A stretch of DNA of 34,319 nucleotides, from contig JAGBSO010000036.1 of NCBI GenBank assembly GCA_017631795.1, positions 1 to 34,319 of the forward strand, read 5' to 3'. Below are positions 7,767-16,405 of the stretch, piece after piece. The position numbers and the translations under genes were made by a program. A model generated the notes under the pieces. It was not told the origin of the DNA. It worked only from the letters and a program-made list of their open reading frames with translations, and made no database searches. The DNA comes from Clostridia bacterium. Lineage in GTDB: Bacteria; Bacillota; Clostridia; Oscillospirales; Acutalibacteraceae. Each line of letters starts with the position of its first letter. Positions within the stretch are counted from its first letter, which is position 1.

Positions 7767-10700
7767 TCACTCAAGCTGTGCTGATATACGGAGAATCTTT
7801 CTTGCATCGCTTGCGTTGATTTTTGTGTCACCGTTAATGTCTGCAACCTGTCTCTGGGCACTTGTGAGAAGTTCAAGCTGAGCAGAAGCTCTGAGCACAA
7901 GTCTTGCATCAGCTGCTGTCACTTTGTTATCAAAATTGACATCGCCAAGGGATGTTGCACCCTTTCTGATTGATACGCTGTCAACTTTCTTTGCAATGTT
8001 ACCGCTGAGAGTATATGTTGTAAGGTAAAGTGTATCGCCGATAACTTCAATTGCAGTGAACATGGGACGGTTGGGATTGAGATTGAATCCTGTTGTGGGG
8101 AAAATCTTTGATACATTATAGATATCATGTTCATTATATCCGTTTGCACCTGAAGCACCGAGTGATGAATAAAGAACACCTTCGGGATTGGGAATTGTTT
8201 TGTAGTAAACAGAATCATTGAGCTGATGGGGGAATGAAACTTTCGGAGGATCGGTGATTTCATTACCCTTCATGCCGTCTGTTCTGTAATAAACACCGTC
8301 ACTGCCTGTAAAAACAAGATCAATGTCATACTTTTCCATAAGACCTGTGATCTGATTCATATAGTTTTTATAATTCTTGTTCTGTGATGATGTGCCGTTT
8401 GTGTAAACAGGATTATGGATTGCAACAAACTTCCATCTTGCAGTGACATTATTCATGTCATTTATGAACCATTCAAGCTGTTCATCTGAAAGAGTGCCGT
8501 CTGCTTTGACACAGTTTGAGTCAAGCACTGTCACATGGATGAAGTTGTAATCGAATGAGTAATATACGCCTGTTTTTTCTGATTCACCAAGAAGAGAACC
8601 GACTGCAAAGTTATTCTTTATGGAATCAATGCTGTCGTTACTGCCTGAAACGGGAACAATGTATGATGAAAGAAGGTTTTCCGAAACACCGTCAAGCATC
8701 ATCTGCCACTGATTGAGATCGTTGTTGTTATCAACATAGTTTCCTGTGTGCAGAACAAAATCAGACTGGGGATAAAGATACTGCGAGCAGTCAAGAATGT
8801 TGTTGAAAACTTCAAAATCAGATGCTGTGTTACCCATTGTGTCTGAAACATGGATAAAAGTAACGCTTTCATTATCTGCGGCTGTTGTAGCTGTTATTGT
8901 TTCACTCCACCAGCCTTTTGCACTGTCACCGACTCTGAAATAATATGTCTTTCCTGCTTCAAGACCTGTTATTTTCATTGTGTGACGTTTGTATGTGCCT
9001 GCTGTTTTACCGAATGATATGAAACCGAGGTCAAGAAGCACTGAGCTTCTTTCTATATCATCTGTTGCGGTAGCATAATCAGCACCGTCAACACCGATAA
9101 AGTGTTTGCCGAAGAATGTGCTGTTTTCTTCATCATAAATTTCAAGGTTAGTGCCTGTAACGGTTGCTTTTGTATACCATGTAACATAAACTTCTGATGA
9201 AGTCTTGTTACCGGGTGTGACTGTAATCATTGTGGGCAGTCTGAAGTTTTCCTTTGTTGCGTAGGAAATTGCGCCCTGAGTACCGTCATATTCAACACCG
9301 TAGTCACCGTTTTCAACAGGGTCTGTGTCTGTCACATAGAAACCGAGAATATCTGCCAGCTGTTCACCGATTATGACAAGGTCTTCATCGGAATATGTCT
9401 TTTCAATAAAGTTATCAATAACTTCATCTATTGATTTACCGTATTCGCTGAAGAATCCGTCTTTGAGAATACTGTTCACCGCACCTGTAACGCTTGATGA
9501 TTCACCGTGAAGTGCAATATACGCCTTGAACGCAATCTGAAGATAATAACCGAGTGAATCCTGAGTATCATCAAGGAAAATAAGATACTGGGGTTTCATT
9601 TCTACCTGAGAAAGGATATCTTCAAAAAGAAGATCTCTGATAAGAGTTTCGCTGAAAAGATCAAAAAGCTCTGTTACAAGATCACCTGATCTGAGCTGAT
9701 CAAGAACATCGTTCACGAATCTGTCATCTGCGGGATTTTCATTACCGCACTTGGAATATACAATAGCTGAAAGAACAAAATCGCCGAAAGTACCGCCGTA
9801 TCTGTCATCTCCGAAACCGTATGTATCAAGGAAAGCAGAACAATCTTCGACAGATATCTTTGTTTCAAAAATTGTCTTGAGTCTTTCATAGCAGATATCT
9901 GCAAGAGTATCGTCATCCTGCAGGAAGCTTGACTGTGCCTGCTGGAAAATATCTTCGATCATATTCATGATGTTTGTGGCATCAAAAATAACGATAACAC
10001 TGAGAATGTTGAGTCCGCCGCCGATAAGCTCATTTATTTTTTCCGTGATTGAAATTCCGTGCTGTTTTTTGATAAAACTCTCAAGAGTTCCGTTCTGACC
10101 AACACCGGGAATAAGAACAGTGCCGACATAATTCTTTATAACATCCGCACAGTAACGTGCAAGATCAAAATCCGCATACTGAATTTTAAGCGATGCAGTT
10201 TCTCTGTAAGGTTTTTCGTATTCAGTACCGTCGTAAGCTACAACATTTTTGACATCATCACAATCTGCTATATCAAAAGAAGCCTTTTCACCGTTGAAAG
10301 TTGAAACTCTGTAAGTATTCGGGAAACTTACGATATGTGCAGACTGAACATCATAAATAATGTTACCGTTGTCTGAAATAACAGCAGAAATATCGTTTTT
10401 ATTTGCGCCTGAAGTGAAGATATAGTGCATACCTGCGTCTGCAAGGGTGTTTGCAAAAGAATCAGCATCAAAAAGCATGTCCGCAGTGCCTGTTATATCC
10501 TGCCCTGCAAGACTCCATGCACACATACCGATAAGAGTCTGACCTGCGTGTCTTGCAATTGTACATTCAGTCTTTATCCAGTTGAGAAGACCTGAAGTGA
10601 TTTTGCCGCTTACTGCTGTGTAACCGTTTTTATATTCGAAATATGAAGCATCAATAACAATAAGTCTGTAACCGCCGTCAAGCTCAACGGAATATGACAA

Positions 10701-11276
10701 TCCCGCATTGTTCTGATCATATGTGCTGTATTTGTTTGCAGCAATATCATAACCGAAATCAGCATAAAGTGTTCTGATCTGACTTGCAGTTGCAGGCACC
10801 ACATACTGTCTTTTACCTGTTGCAAAAGAAGATGCGGAAGCACTGTTTACGTCATTGACACCGCTGTTTACAATAACCTGAACACCTGTATCAGCTTCAA
10901 GTTTTTTAAGCATCTCTGCAACAGCAGCATGATTGCTGTATTCACCGCTGTATGTAAGAGGGCCGTTTATGAGCAGATATTTGAGATTTTCGTTTTCCAC
11001 CTTTGCTTTGAGTGATGCAAAAGTTGAATCAAGAATACCGTCTATCTGTTTATACTGATAACCGTTTGCTACTGCATCAAGCAGAAAAGCTTCATTATAA
11101 TCGCCCCTGTTAGGCTCAGAAACATAAGAAAGTCCCGAAACCGTAGCAAAACTGAGCTCACTCTGAGCATCTGCCTCTATTGCAAAAACTTCTGCAGAAA
11201 CTGCAGTCAGCATCATGGCAACAGAAAGCATGAATGCAATTATTCTCATACGGGGATGTGAATGTCTGTATTTCAT
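7767..11276 (-). CDS. Secreted dockerin protein with two catalytically degenerate metallophosphoesterase domains
   Basis: A 1169-residue exported protein. The start is the ATG at 11276 (GGGAGG 8 bases upstream); an ATG ten codons earlier lacks a site. Order: signal peptide (about 1-35); calcineurin-like domain 1 (about 40-320); a helical insert (about 370-650); a purple-acid-phosphatase-type fibronectin-like domain (about 680-798); calcineurin-like domain 2 (about 805-1060); two dockerin repeats (1111-1169). Domain 1 keeps the scaffold but D-x-H became GLS (48-50), GD became GP (105-106), GNHD became GVND (139-142), the later His pair became CAWS (252-255) and GHxH became GANK (290-293). In domain 2, D-x-H/Q became DTM (812-814), GD became GN (845-846), GNHD became GSND (878-881), and GHxH became GSDG (991-994), with only the His of IHNPVY (953-958) kept. 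Both are probably binding modules rather than enzymes. Confidence 0.88.
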   Translation of the reverse strand: MKYRHSHPRMRIIAFMLSVAMMLTAVSAEVFAIEADAQSELSFATVSGLSYVSEPNRGDYNEAFLLDAVANGYQYKQIDGILDSTFASLKAKVENENLKYLLINGPLTYSGEYSNHAAVAEMLKKLEADTGVQVIVNSGVNDVNSASASSFATGKRQYVVPATASQIRTLYADFGYDIAANKYSTYDQNNAGLSYSVELDGGYRLIVIDASYFEYKNGYTAVSGKITSGLLNWIKTECTIARHAGQTLIGMCAWSLAGQDITGTADMLFDADSFANTLADAGMHYIFTSGANKNDISAVISDNGNIIYDVQSAHIVSFPNTYRVSTFNGEKASFDIADCDDVKNVVAYDGTEYEKPYRETASLKIQYADFDLARYCADVIKNYVGTVLIPGVGQNGTLESFIKKQHGISITEKINELIGGGLNILSVIVIFDATNIMNMIEDIFQQAQSSFLQDDDTLADICYERLKTIFETKISVEDCSAFLDTYGFGDDRYGGTFGDFVLSAIVYSKCGNENPADDRFVNDVLDQLRSGDLVTELFDLFSETLIRDLLFEDILSQVEMKPQYLIFLDDTQDSLGYYLQIAFKAYIALHGESSSVTGAVNSILKDGFFSEYGKSIDEVIDNFIEKTYSDEDLVIIGEQLADILGFYVTDTDPVENGDYGVEYDGTQGAISYATKENFRLPTMITVTPGNKTSSEVYVTWYTKATVTGTNLEIYDEENSTFFGKHFIGVDGADYATATDDIERSSVLLDLGFISFGKTAGTYKRHTMKITGLEAGKTYYFRVGDSAKGWWSETITATTAADNESVTFIHVSDTMGNTASDFEVFNNILDCSQYLYPQSDFVLHTGNYVDNNNDLNQWQMMLDGVSENLLSSYIVPVSGSNDSIDSIKNNFAVGSLLGESEKTGVYYSFDYNFIHVTVLDSNCVKADGTLSDEQLEWFINDMNNVTARWKFVAIHNPVYTNGTSSQNKNYKNYMNQITGLMEKYDIDLVFTGSDGVYYRTDGMKGNEITDPPKVSFPHQLNDSVYYKTIPNPEGVLYSSLGASGANGYNEHDIYNVSKIFPTTGFNLNPNRPMFTAIEVIGDTLYLTTYTLSGNIAKKVDSVSIRKGATSLGDVNFDNKVTAADARLVLRASAQLELLTSAQRQVADINGDTKINASDARKILRISAQLE

Positions 11277-11311
11277 TGGATTTGCCTCCCGAGTACAAAT
11301 ATACATTTTAT

Positions 11312-11340
11312 ATTATAGTTATTATATACTGAAATGTAAA
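11312..11340 (-). promoter_or_regulatory. Promoter for the double pseudo-phosphoesterase gene
   Basis: On the minus strand TTTACA (11335-11340) and TATAAT (11312-11317) are separated by 17 bases. The A/T-rich surroundings offer other TATAAT-like boxes, so the exact start is uncertain. Confidence 0.65.
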
Positions 11341-11410
11341 GTGAAAATATAATTTTTCCGCTATTTTGTTAAAATAGTTACGAATTTTTTAATTTTTTTT
11401 GAATAAAAAA

Positions 11411-11439
11411 TTGACAAAATACGAATAGTTTGTTATAAT
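11411..11439 (+). promoter_or_regulatory. Promoter for the chagasin-type inhibitor gene
   Basis: A perfect TTGACA (11411-11416), 17-base spacer and perfect TATAAT (11434-11439) precede the inhibitor start by 31 bases. It faces away from the pseudo-phosphoesterase promoter at 11312-11340 in the same intergenic region. Confidence 0.92.
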
Positions 11440-11470
11440 TCTACTAAATATACAATGAAAGGGGTATTGT

Positions 11471-11845
11471 ATGACTGCACTGTTTTCACTTCTGCAGCAG
11501 CTTGTTGCTCTTATGATGGCAATTATCAATCTGCTCGGTCTCAACAACAAGAATATAGTAACAGTTGAATTATACACAAACCCCTCATCAGGCTATTCAT
11601 GGGAATATTCCTATGACCGTATTGATGTCCTTGTTCTTTCAGACAACAATTTCATTCCGGACTCTTCGGCAATTCTCTCCGGAGGTGGCGGCACTCAGGT
11701 ATTTGAATTCCGCGCTCTTTCAAGCGGCACAGTAAATATAACATTCAGCTATGTAAATAAAAATGACAAGTCAGTTGCATCGGAATATATTTACACATAT
11801 ACCGTTGATGACACAGGAAAAATAACGTTGCAAAGCATACAATAG
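11471..11845 (+). CDS. Chagasin-type (family I42) cysteine protease inhibitor
   Basis: A 124-residue protein. Residues 1-24 are hydrophobic but lack the usual basic start, so they may act as an atypical signal anchor. The remainder fits the I42 inhibitor fold, whose loops plug the active site of papain-like cysteine proteases. Loop 1, NPSSGYSW (37-44), matches the NPTTGYxW signature; loop 2, GGGGTQVF followed by EFRAL (71-83), matches GxGGxxxF; the third loop, normally RPW, is YVNKND (94-99) here and so is altered. The ATG follows AAAGGGG at 6-7 bases. The gene has its own strong promoter and terminator. Its neighbours are secreted dockerin proteins, suggesting extracellular protection, although family members can also act on endogenous proteases. 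Confidence 0.85.
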   Translation: MTALFSLLQQLVALMMAIINLLGLNNKNIVTVELYTNPSSGYSWEYSYDRIDVLVLSDNNFIPDSSAILSGGGGTQVFEFRALSSGTVNITFSYVNKNDKSVASEYIYTYTVDDTGKITLQSIQ

Positions 11846-11850
11846 ACCAT

Positions 11851-11882
11851 GACGGCAGAGATTCAGCTCTGTCGTCTTTTTT
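11851..11882 (+). terminator. Terminator after the chagasin gene
   Basis: A 10-bp stem (GACGGCAGAG / CTCTGTCGTC, one wobble) with a 6-base loop followed by six T residues, 6 bases after the stop codon. Confidence 0.92.
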
Positions 11883-11973
11883 ATACTCCTGTCACATATG
11901 TTATCTGAGTTTACCTGCGATAAAAAACAAAAAAAAAATGTTAAAGATTCCGCCATAATTTCTTTACATAGTA

Positions 11974-12002
11974 TTGATTTATATTCCGAATAATTATATA
12001 AT
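11974..12002 (+). promoter_or_regulatory. Likely promoter for the CxxC-repeat dockerin gene
   Basis: TTGATT (11974-11979), a 17-base spacer and TATAAT (11997-12002), 78 bases before the start codon. The leader between them is A/T-rich and shows no obvious structure. Confidence 0.65.
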
Positions 12003-12079
12003 AACAAATATAATATGTCAGAATATGTTTAATTTTGATATATAGATTTTTAACAGAAAAAGATCATGGAGGCACAAAT

Positions 12080-15000
12080 ATGAAAAATTTGAAACATGTC
12101 TGTCTTACTGTGTTATTATTTGTTTCCATGCTGACAGTAATGGTCGGTCTGGGAATAAATGCATTTTCAGATAATTCCCCTGAAATGCTGACATATGAGA
12201 TAGTTGAGGAAAAAGTAATAATAACAAAGTGTGATGCATCCGTAACAGAGATTATTATTCCGCTTGAAATCAACGGTTTACCTGTTGTGTTTATCCATGA
12301 AGATGCATTCCTTGATTGCAATTCGCTTACTGATGCATATTTTGCAGGTGATGAAGAAGCTTGGGATAGCTTGAACTTTGATTTTGACAAAGGTGTAAAT
12401 CTTCATTGCAATGTCGAAGATGCGGATTCACACTGGACTGCAACTGAAACAGTAGAGCCCACTTGCAAAACAGAAGGCTACACAGAATATACATGTGCCT
12501 GCGGATACGAAAAGACCGGCGATTATGTTGATATAGACACTACTGCACATTCTTACATAGAGTCTGTTGAAAAAGCTGCTACATGCGTGTCAAAGGGTAC
12601 AACAAAATACAGTTGCAGCAATTGCGGATCAACATATTCTCAGAACAACATTGCAATCGACCCCGAAAATCATTCAGGCAAAACAGAAATCAGGAATGAT
12701 GTTGCAGTAACCTGCGGTGCAGACGGTTACACAGGTGACACATACTGTGAATGCGATGAATTGCTTGAAGAAGGTGAAGTAATTCCCGCAACAGGAAATC
12801 ATGCTTATGATTCTGAAAACGGTATAGTGGTAAAAGAGGCTACATGCTCAGAAACAGGCAAAAGACTTGATACATGCTCAGTATGCGGAGATAACAAATC
12901 TTTTGATATTGAGTTGAATTCTGCAAACCATGTAGGCGGAACAACACTCGAAGATGAAAAAGATGCCACATGTGTAGAAACAGGTTACACAGGTGATACA
13001 TATTGTTCAAGCTGTAAAACAAAGATTGTAACAGGCACGGAAATTCCCACAATTCCTCATGATTACAGCGAATCAGTAACAAAAGTTCCCACTTGCTGTG
13101 AAAAAGGCGAAAAAACTTTCACTTGTTCAGAATGTGCCGGTTCTTATACAGAAGAAATTGACTTTGATGCAGAAAACCATGCAGAATACGGTACTGAAAT
13201 CCGTGATGCATTTGCAGAAGACTGCGGAAACGACGGTTTCTCAGGCGATACATATTGTCTCGGTTGCGAAATAAAGCTTGAAGACGGTGAAGTTATTCCC
13301 GCAACAGGCAATCATGTTTATAATCCTGAAGTAACAAAAGTTCCCACCTGCTGTAAAAAAGGCGAAAAGACATACACTTGTACAGTTTGTGACGATAGAT
13401 ACACAGAAGAAATTGATACTGATGCTGAAAACCATGCAGAATACGAAACAGAACTTCGTGACACTAAAGACGCAGACTGTGCTGAAGACGGTTATACAGG
13501 CGATACTTACTGTACAGGCTGTGACACAGTCCTTGAATACGGTGAAGTTATTCCCGCAACAGGCAATCATACATATGTAAGTGCTGTGACAAAAGTTGCA
13601 AACTGCCATGAAAAAGGTGAAAAAACATTTATCTGTTCAACATGTGGCGGTTATACTAAAGAAGAAATTGAATTTGATTCATCAAATCATGACGGTGGCA
13701 CAGAAATCCGTGATGCAGATGCAGAAACCTGCGGAAACGACGGTTACACAGGCGATACATACTGTCTCGGTTGTGACACAAAACTTGAAGACGGTGCAGT
13801 GATTCCGGCAACAGGCAATCACAATTATGAATCTGAAGTAACTGTAGCTGCAACATGTATTTCAACAGGCGAAAAGACATTCACATGTTCAGTATGTGAA
13901 GACTCATACAAAGAAACAATCGAAATTGATGCTGCTAATCACACGGCAGAAACAGAAATCCGCGGTTATACCGCTGAAGATTGCGGTAATGACGGTTACA
14001 CAGGTGACACATACTGCCCTGACTGCGAAACTGTAATCGAAGACGGCAGCATAATTCCCGCAACAGGCAATCATACTTACACAAGTGAAGTGACAAAATA
14101 CCCCACTTGCTGTGAAACAGGTCTTGAAGTTTACACATGCACTGTATGTAACGGCACAAAAGAGGAAACAATCGGATTCAATGCAGATAATCATGCAGAA
14201 TACGGCACAGAAATCCGTGATGCGGTTGCAAGCAATTGCGGAAGCACAGGTTACTCAGGCGACACATACTGTCTCGGATGTGATGCAAAACTTGCTGTCG
14301 GTGAAGAAACTCCCATTGCAGGCGAACATTCATATGCATTTGCAACAACAAAAGTTGCAAACTGCTATGAAGAAGGTGTTGTAACATACATCTGTTCAAT
14401 CTGTCAGCATTTCTACACAGACTCAATCGAAATCAATCCCCTGAATCATGCAGGCGGAACAGAAATCCGTGATGATTTTGCTGCAACATGTGTTGACAAA
14501 GGTTACGAAGGCGATCTTTACTGTCTCGGCTGTGGAGAAAAACTCCGTACCGGAAATCAGATTGACGCAACAGGAATTCACACATACGAAGACAAGGTGA
14601 CAATAGTTCCCACTTGCTGTTCAACAGGTATCAGAACATTCACATGTACAGTCTGTGATGATTCTTATACTGAAACAATTGAAACTGACGCAAACAACCA
14701 TGCAGGCGGAACAGAAGTCCGTGGTTATGTTGCAGAAGATTGCGGTAACGACGGATACACAGGTGATACATATTGTCTCGGTTGTAACGAAATGATCATA
14801 GAAGGCAGTGTGATTCCTGCAACAGGCAAGCATGTTTATGAATACGAAGTAACAAAAGTTCCCACTTGCTGTGAAAAAGGTGAAAAGAAATTCACTTGTA
14901 CAGTATGTGAATATACACACACAGAAGACATTTCAAAAGACAAAAACAATCATGCAGAATACGGCACAGAAATCCGTGATACAGCTGACGCAGAATGCGG

Positions 15001-16279
15001 AGCAAAAGGCTACACAGGTGATACTTACTGTAAAGGCTGTGACAGAATCCTCGCTTACGGCGAAGAGATTCCCGCAACAGGTAAACACACCTATGAACAC
15101 ATTATACTCACAGCTCCCACATGTACAAAAAAAGGCTTAAAGAAACTCGCTTGTACAGGATGTGTTTCTTCCTACACAGAAGATCTTGTAACAGATCCTG
15201 AAAATCATGCCGGCGAAACAGAAATCCGTGATGCAGTTGCAGAAACATGCGGAAGTGATGGTTTCTCAGGCGACACATACTGCGTTGATTGCGGAAAGAA
15301 AATTGCTGACGGTGAAGTAATTCCCGCAACAGGTGAGCATACATTAACTGAAGAACTCACAAAAATCCCCACCTGCTGTGAACTTGGCGAAATGACATAC
15401 ACTTGCTCAGTATGCGGTCATGTTGAAACAGAAGAAGTTTATTTCGATGAAGAAAATCATGTCGGTGAAACAGAAATCCGTAATGCAACCGAGCCTGATT
15501 GTATGACAAAGGGTTACACAGGTGATGTCTGCTGTACAAGCTGTGATGCAATTCTTGAAGAAGGCGAAGAAATTCCCGAAGCAACAGGCATGCACAACTA
15601 TGCAAGTGAAATCACAACCGAAGCAACATGCTGTAGCAAGGGTGTAAGAACATACACATGTACAGTATGTAAAGATTCATTCACAGAAGAAATTGAAATA
15701 AATGCAGACAAACATACCGGAAAAACAGAAATACTTGATGCAAAGGATGCAACTTGCAGCGCAACAGGATACACAGGCGATACATACTGTAAGGATTGCA
15801 ACAAAAAGCTTGAAAGCGGTACAGAAATCAAGAAAACTGCACATACAGAAGTCAAAGTTGACGGCAAACCCGCAACCTGCAGCGAAACAGGTAAGACAGA
15901 TGGCACAATATGCTCTGTTTGCTCTGCTGTAATCGTTGCACAGAAAACAATTGCAAAGCTTGACCACAACTTCGGCGAATGGACTCTTGTAAAAGAACCT
16001 TCAATAACTGAAGAAGGCAGCGAAGAAAGAGTCTGTGCAAATTGCGATAAAAAGGAAACACGTTCGGTTGAAAAGCTCAGCTATATCGTGGGCGATGTCA
16101 ACGGAGACGGAAAAATAACTGCAGCGGATGCAAGAATTGTCCTTCGTATTTCAGCAAAACTTGAAAAAGCAGAAGATTATAATCTTCCTGTTGAAGTATT
16201 TGATATGAACAGAGACGGTGCTTTGACTGCAGCAGATGCAAGACTGATTCTTCGCAAATCTGCAAAACTTGAAGACTGA
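12080..16279 (+). CDS. Giant secreted CxxC/His tandem-repeat protein with C-terminal dockerin
   Basis: A 1399-residue exported protein. The ATG at 12080 is chosen for its GGAGG 7 bases upstream and because it opens a normal signal peptide (KNLKHVCLTVLLFV). Residues about 40-105 resemble a BspA-type leucine-rich-repeat fragment (VTEIIIPLEINGLPV, EDAFLDC). Residues 129 to about 1325 are a regular array of two alternating half-units: A, C-x9-C-x2-C-x14-H, and B, C-x10-C-x2-C-x15-H, typified by GYTGDTYCLGC and PTCCEKGEKTFTCSVC. I count 13 B and about 14 A units, then degenerate copies; the full period is 84-85 residues (252-255 bp). Residues 1338-1399 are two dockerin repeats. Each half-unit offers a CCCH set, so zinc modules or disulfide-linked beads are both possible. 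No enzyme domain is present. Likely a long acidic surface or scaffold-attached rod. Confidence 0.88.
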   Translation: MKNLKHVCLTVLLFVSMLTVMVGLGINAFSDNSPEMLTYEIVEEKVIITKCDASVTEIIIPLEINGLPVVFIHEDAFLDCNSLTDAYFAGDEEAWDSLNFDFDKGVNLHCNVEDADSHWTATETVEPTCKTEGYTEYTCACGYEKTGDYVDIDTTAHSYIESVEKAATCVSKGTTKYSCSNCGSTYSQNNIAIDPENHSGKTEIRNDVAVTCGADGYTGDTYCECDELLEEGEVIPATGNHAYDSENGIVVKEATCSETGKRLDTCSVCGDNKSFDIELNSANHVGGTTLEDEKDATCVETGYTGDTYCSSCKTKIVTGTEIPTIPHDYSESVTKVPTCCEKGEKTFTCSECAGSYTEEIDFDAENHAEYGTEIRDAFAEDCGNDGFSGDTYCLGCEIKLEDGEVIPATGNHVYNPEVTKVPTCCKKGEKTYTCTVCDDRYTEEIDTDAENHAEYETELRDTKDADCAEDGYTGDTYCTGCDTVLEYGEVIPATGNHTYVSAVTKVANCHEKGEKTFICSTCGGYTKEEIEFDSSNHDGGTEIRDADAETCGNDGYTGDTYCLGCDTKLEDGAVIPATGNHNYESEVTVAATCISTGEKTFTCSVCEDSYKETIEIDAANHTAETEIRGYTAEDCGNDGYTGDTYCPDCETVIEDGSIIPATGNHTYTSEVTKYPTCCETGLEVYTCTVCNGTKEETIGFNADNHAEYGTEIRDAVASNCGSTGYSGDTYCLGCDAKLAVGEETPIAGEHSYAFATTKVANCYEEGVVTYICSICQHFYTDSIEINPLNHAGGTEIRDDFAATCVDKGYEGDLYCLGCGEKLRTGNQIDATGIHTYEDKVTIVPTCCSTGIRTFTCTVCDDSYTETIETDANNHAGGTEVRGYVAEDCGNDGYTGDTYCLGCNEMIIEGSVIPATGKHVYEYEVTKVPTCCEKGEKKFTCTVCEYTHTEDISKDKNNHAEYGTEIRDTADAECGAKGYTGDTYCKGCDRILAYGEEIPATGKHTYEHIILTAPTCTKKGLKKLACTGCVSSYTEDLVTDPENHAGETEIRDAVAETCGSDGFSGDTYCVDCGKKIADGEVIPATGEHTLTEELTKIPTCCELGEMTYTCSVCGHVETEEVYFDEENHVGETEIRNATEPDCMTKGYTGDVCCTSCDAILEEGEEIPEATGMHNYASEITTEATCCSKGVRTYTCTVCKDSFTEEIEINADKHTGKTEILDAKDATCSATGYTGDTYCKDCNKKLESGTEIKKTAHTEVKVDGKPATCSETGKTDGTICSVCSAVIVAQKTIAKLDHNFGEWTLVKEPSITEEGSEERVCANCDKKETRSVEKLSYIVGDVNGDGKITAADARIVLRISAKLEKAEDYNLPVEVFDMNRDGALTAADARLILRKSAKLED
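12464..16055 (+). repeat. Coding tandem repeat array, period 252-255 bp
   Basis: The first Cys codons of successive B half-units fall at 13223, 13478, 13730, 13982 and 14237, giving spacings of 255, 252, 252 and 255 bp. Recurrent DNA words such as GGTTACACAGGCGA and CCCGCAACAGGCAATCAT run through the array. The copies have diverged enough at the protein level to show long-standing duplication, but the identity is high enough for recombination or assembly collapse to alter copy number. Confidence 0.85.
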
Positions 16280-16307
16280 GTCCGAAATTCCGAAATCAGA
16301 ATAAAAA

Positions 16308-16344
16308 AATCCGGGATTCGTGAAAATGAGTCCCGGATTTTTTT
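16308..16344 (+). terminator. Terminator after the CxxC-repeat gene
   Basis: A 9-bp perfect stem (AATCCGGGA / TCCCGGATT) with a 14-base loop followed by a run of T residues, about 30 bases after the stop codon. Confidence 0.9.
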
Positions 16345-16376
16345 GTCGGCAAACAACCGAAAACAATAAAAAAGTA

Positions 16377-16405
16377 TTGAAAAACGTCATAATATCATAT
16401 ATAAT
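16377..16405 (+). promoter_or_regulatory. Promoter for the purine permease gene
   Basis: TTGAAA (16377-16382), a 17-base spacer and TATAAT (16400-16405). The leader of roughly 40 bases is too short for a purine riboswitch. Confidence 0.75.

Noticed and set aside
7767..11276. Pseudogene or frameshift explanation for the missing phosphoesterase motifs
   Set aside because: The frame is intact for 1169 codons with good start, signal peptide and dockerin, and the changes sit at metal ligands while flanking residues are kept.
13241..15969. Several Cys/Leu-rich open frames on the minus strand
   Set aside because: They recur at the repeat period of the plus-strand gene, have no ribosome sites and simply mirror its repeats.
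12464..16055. CRISPR-like DNA repeats
   Set aside because: The 252-255 bp period is a multiple of three, the copies diverge in a codon-aware way and the region is one long open frame; no short identical repeats with unique spacers.
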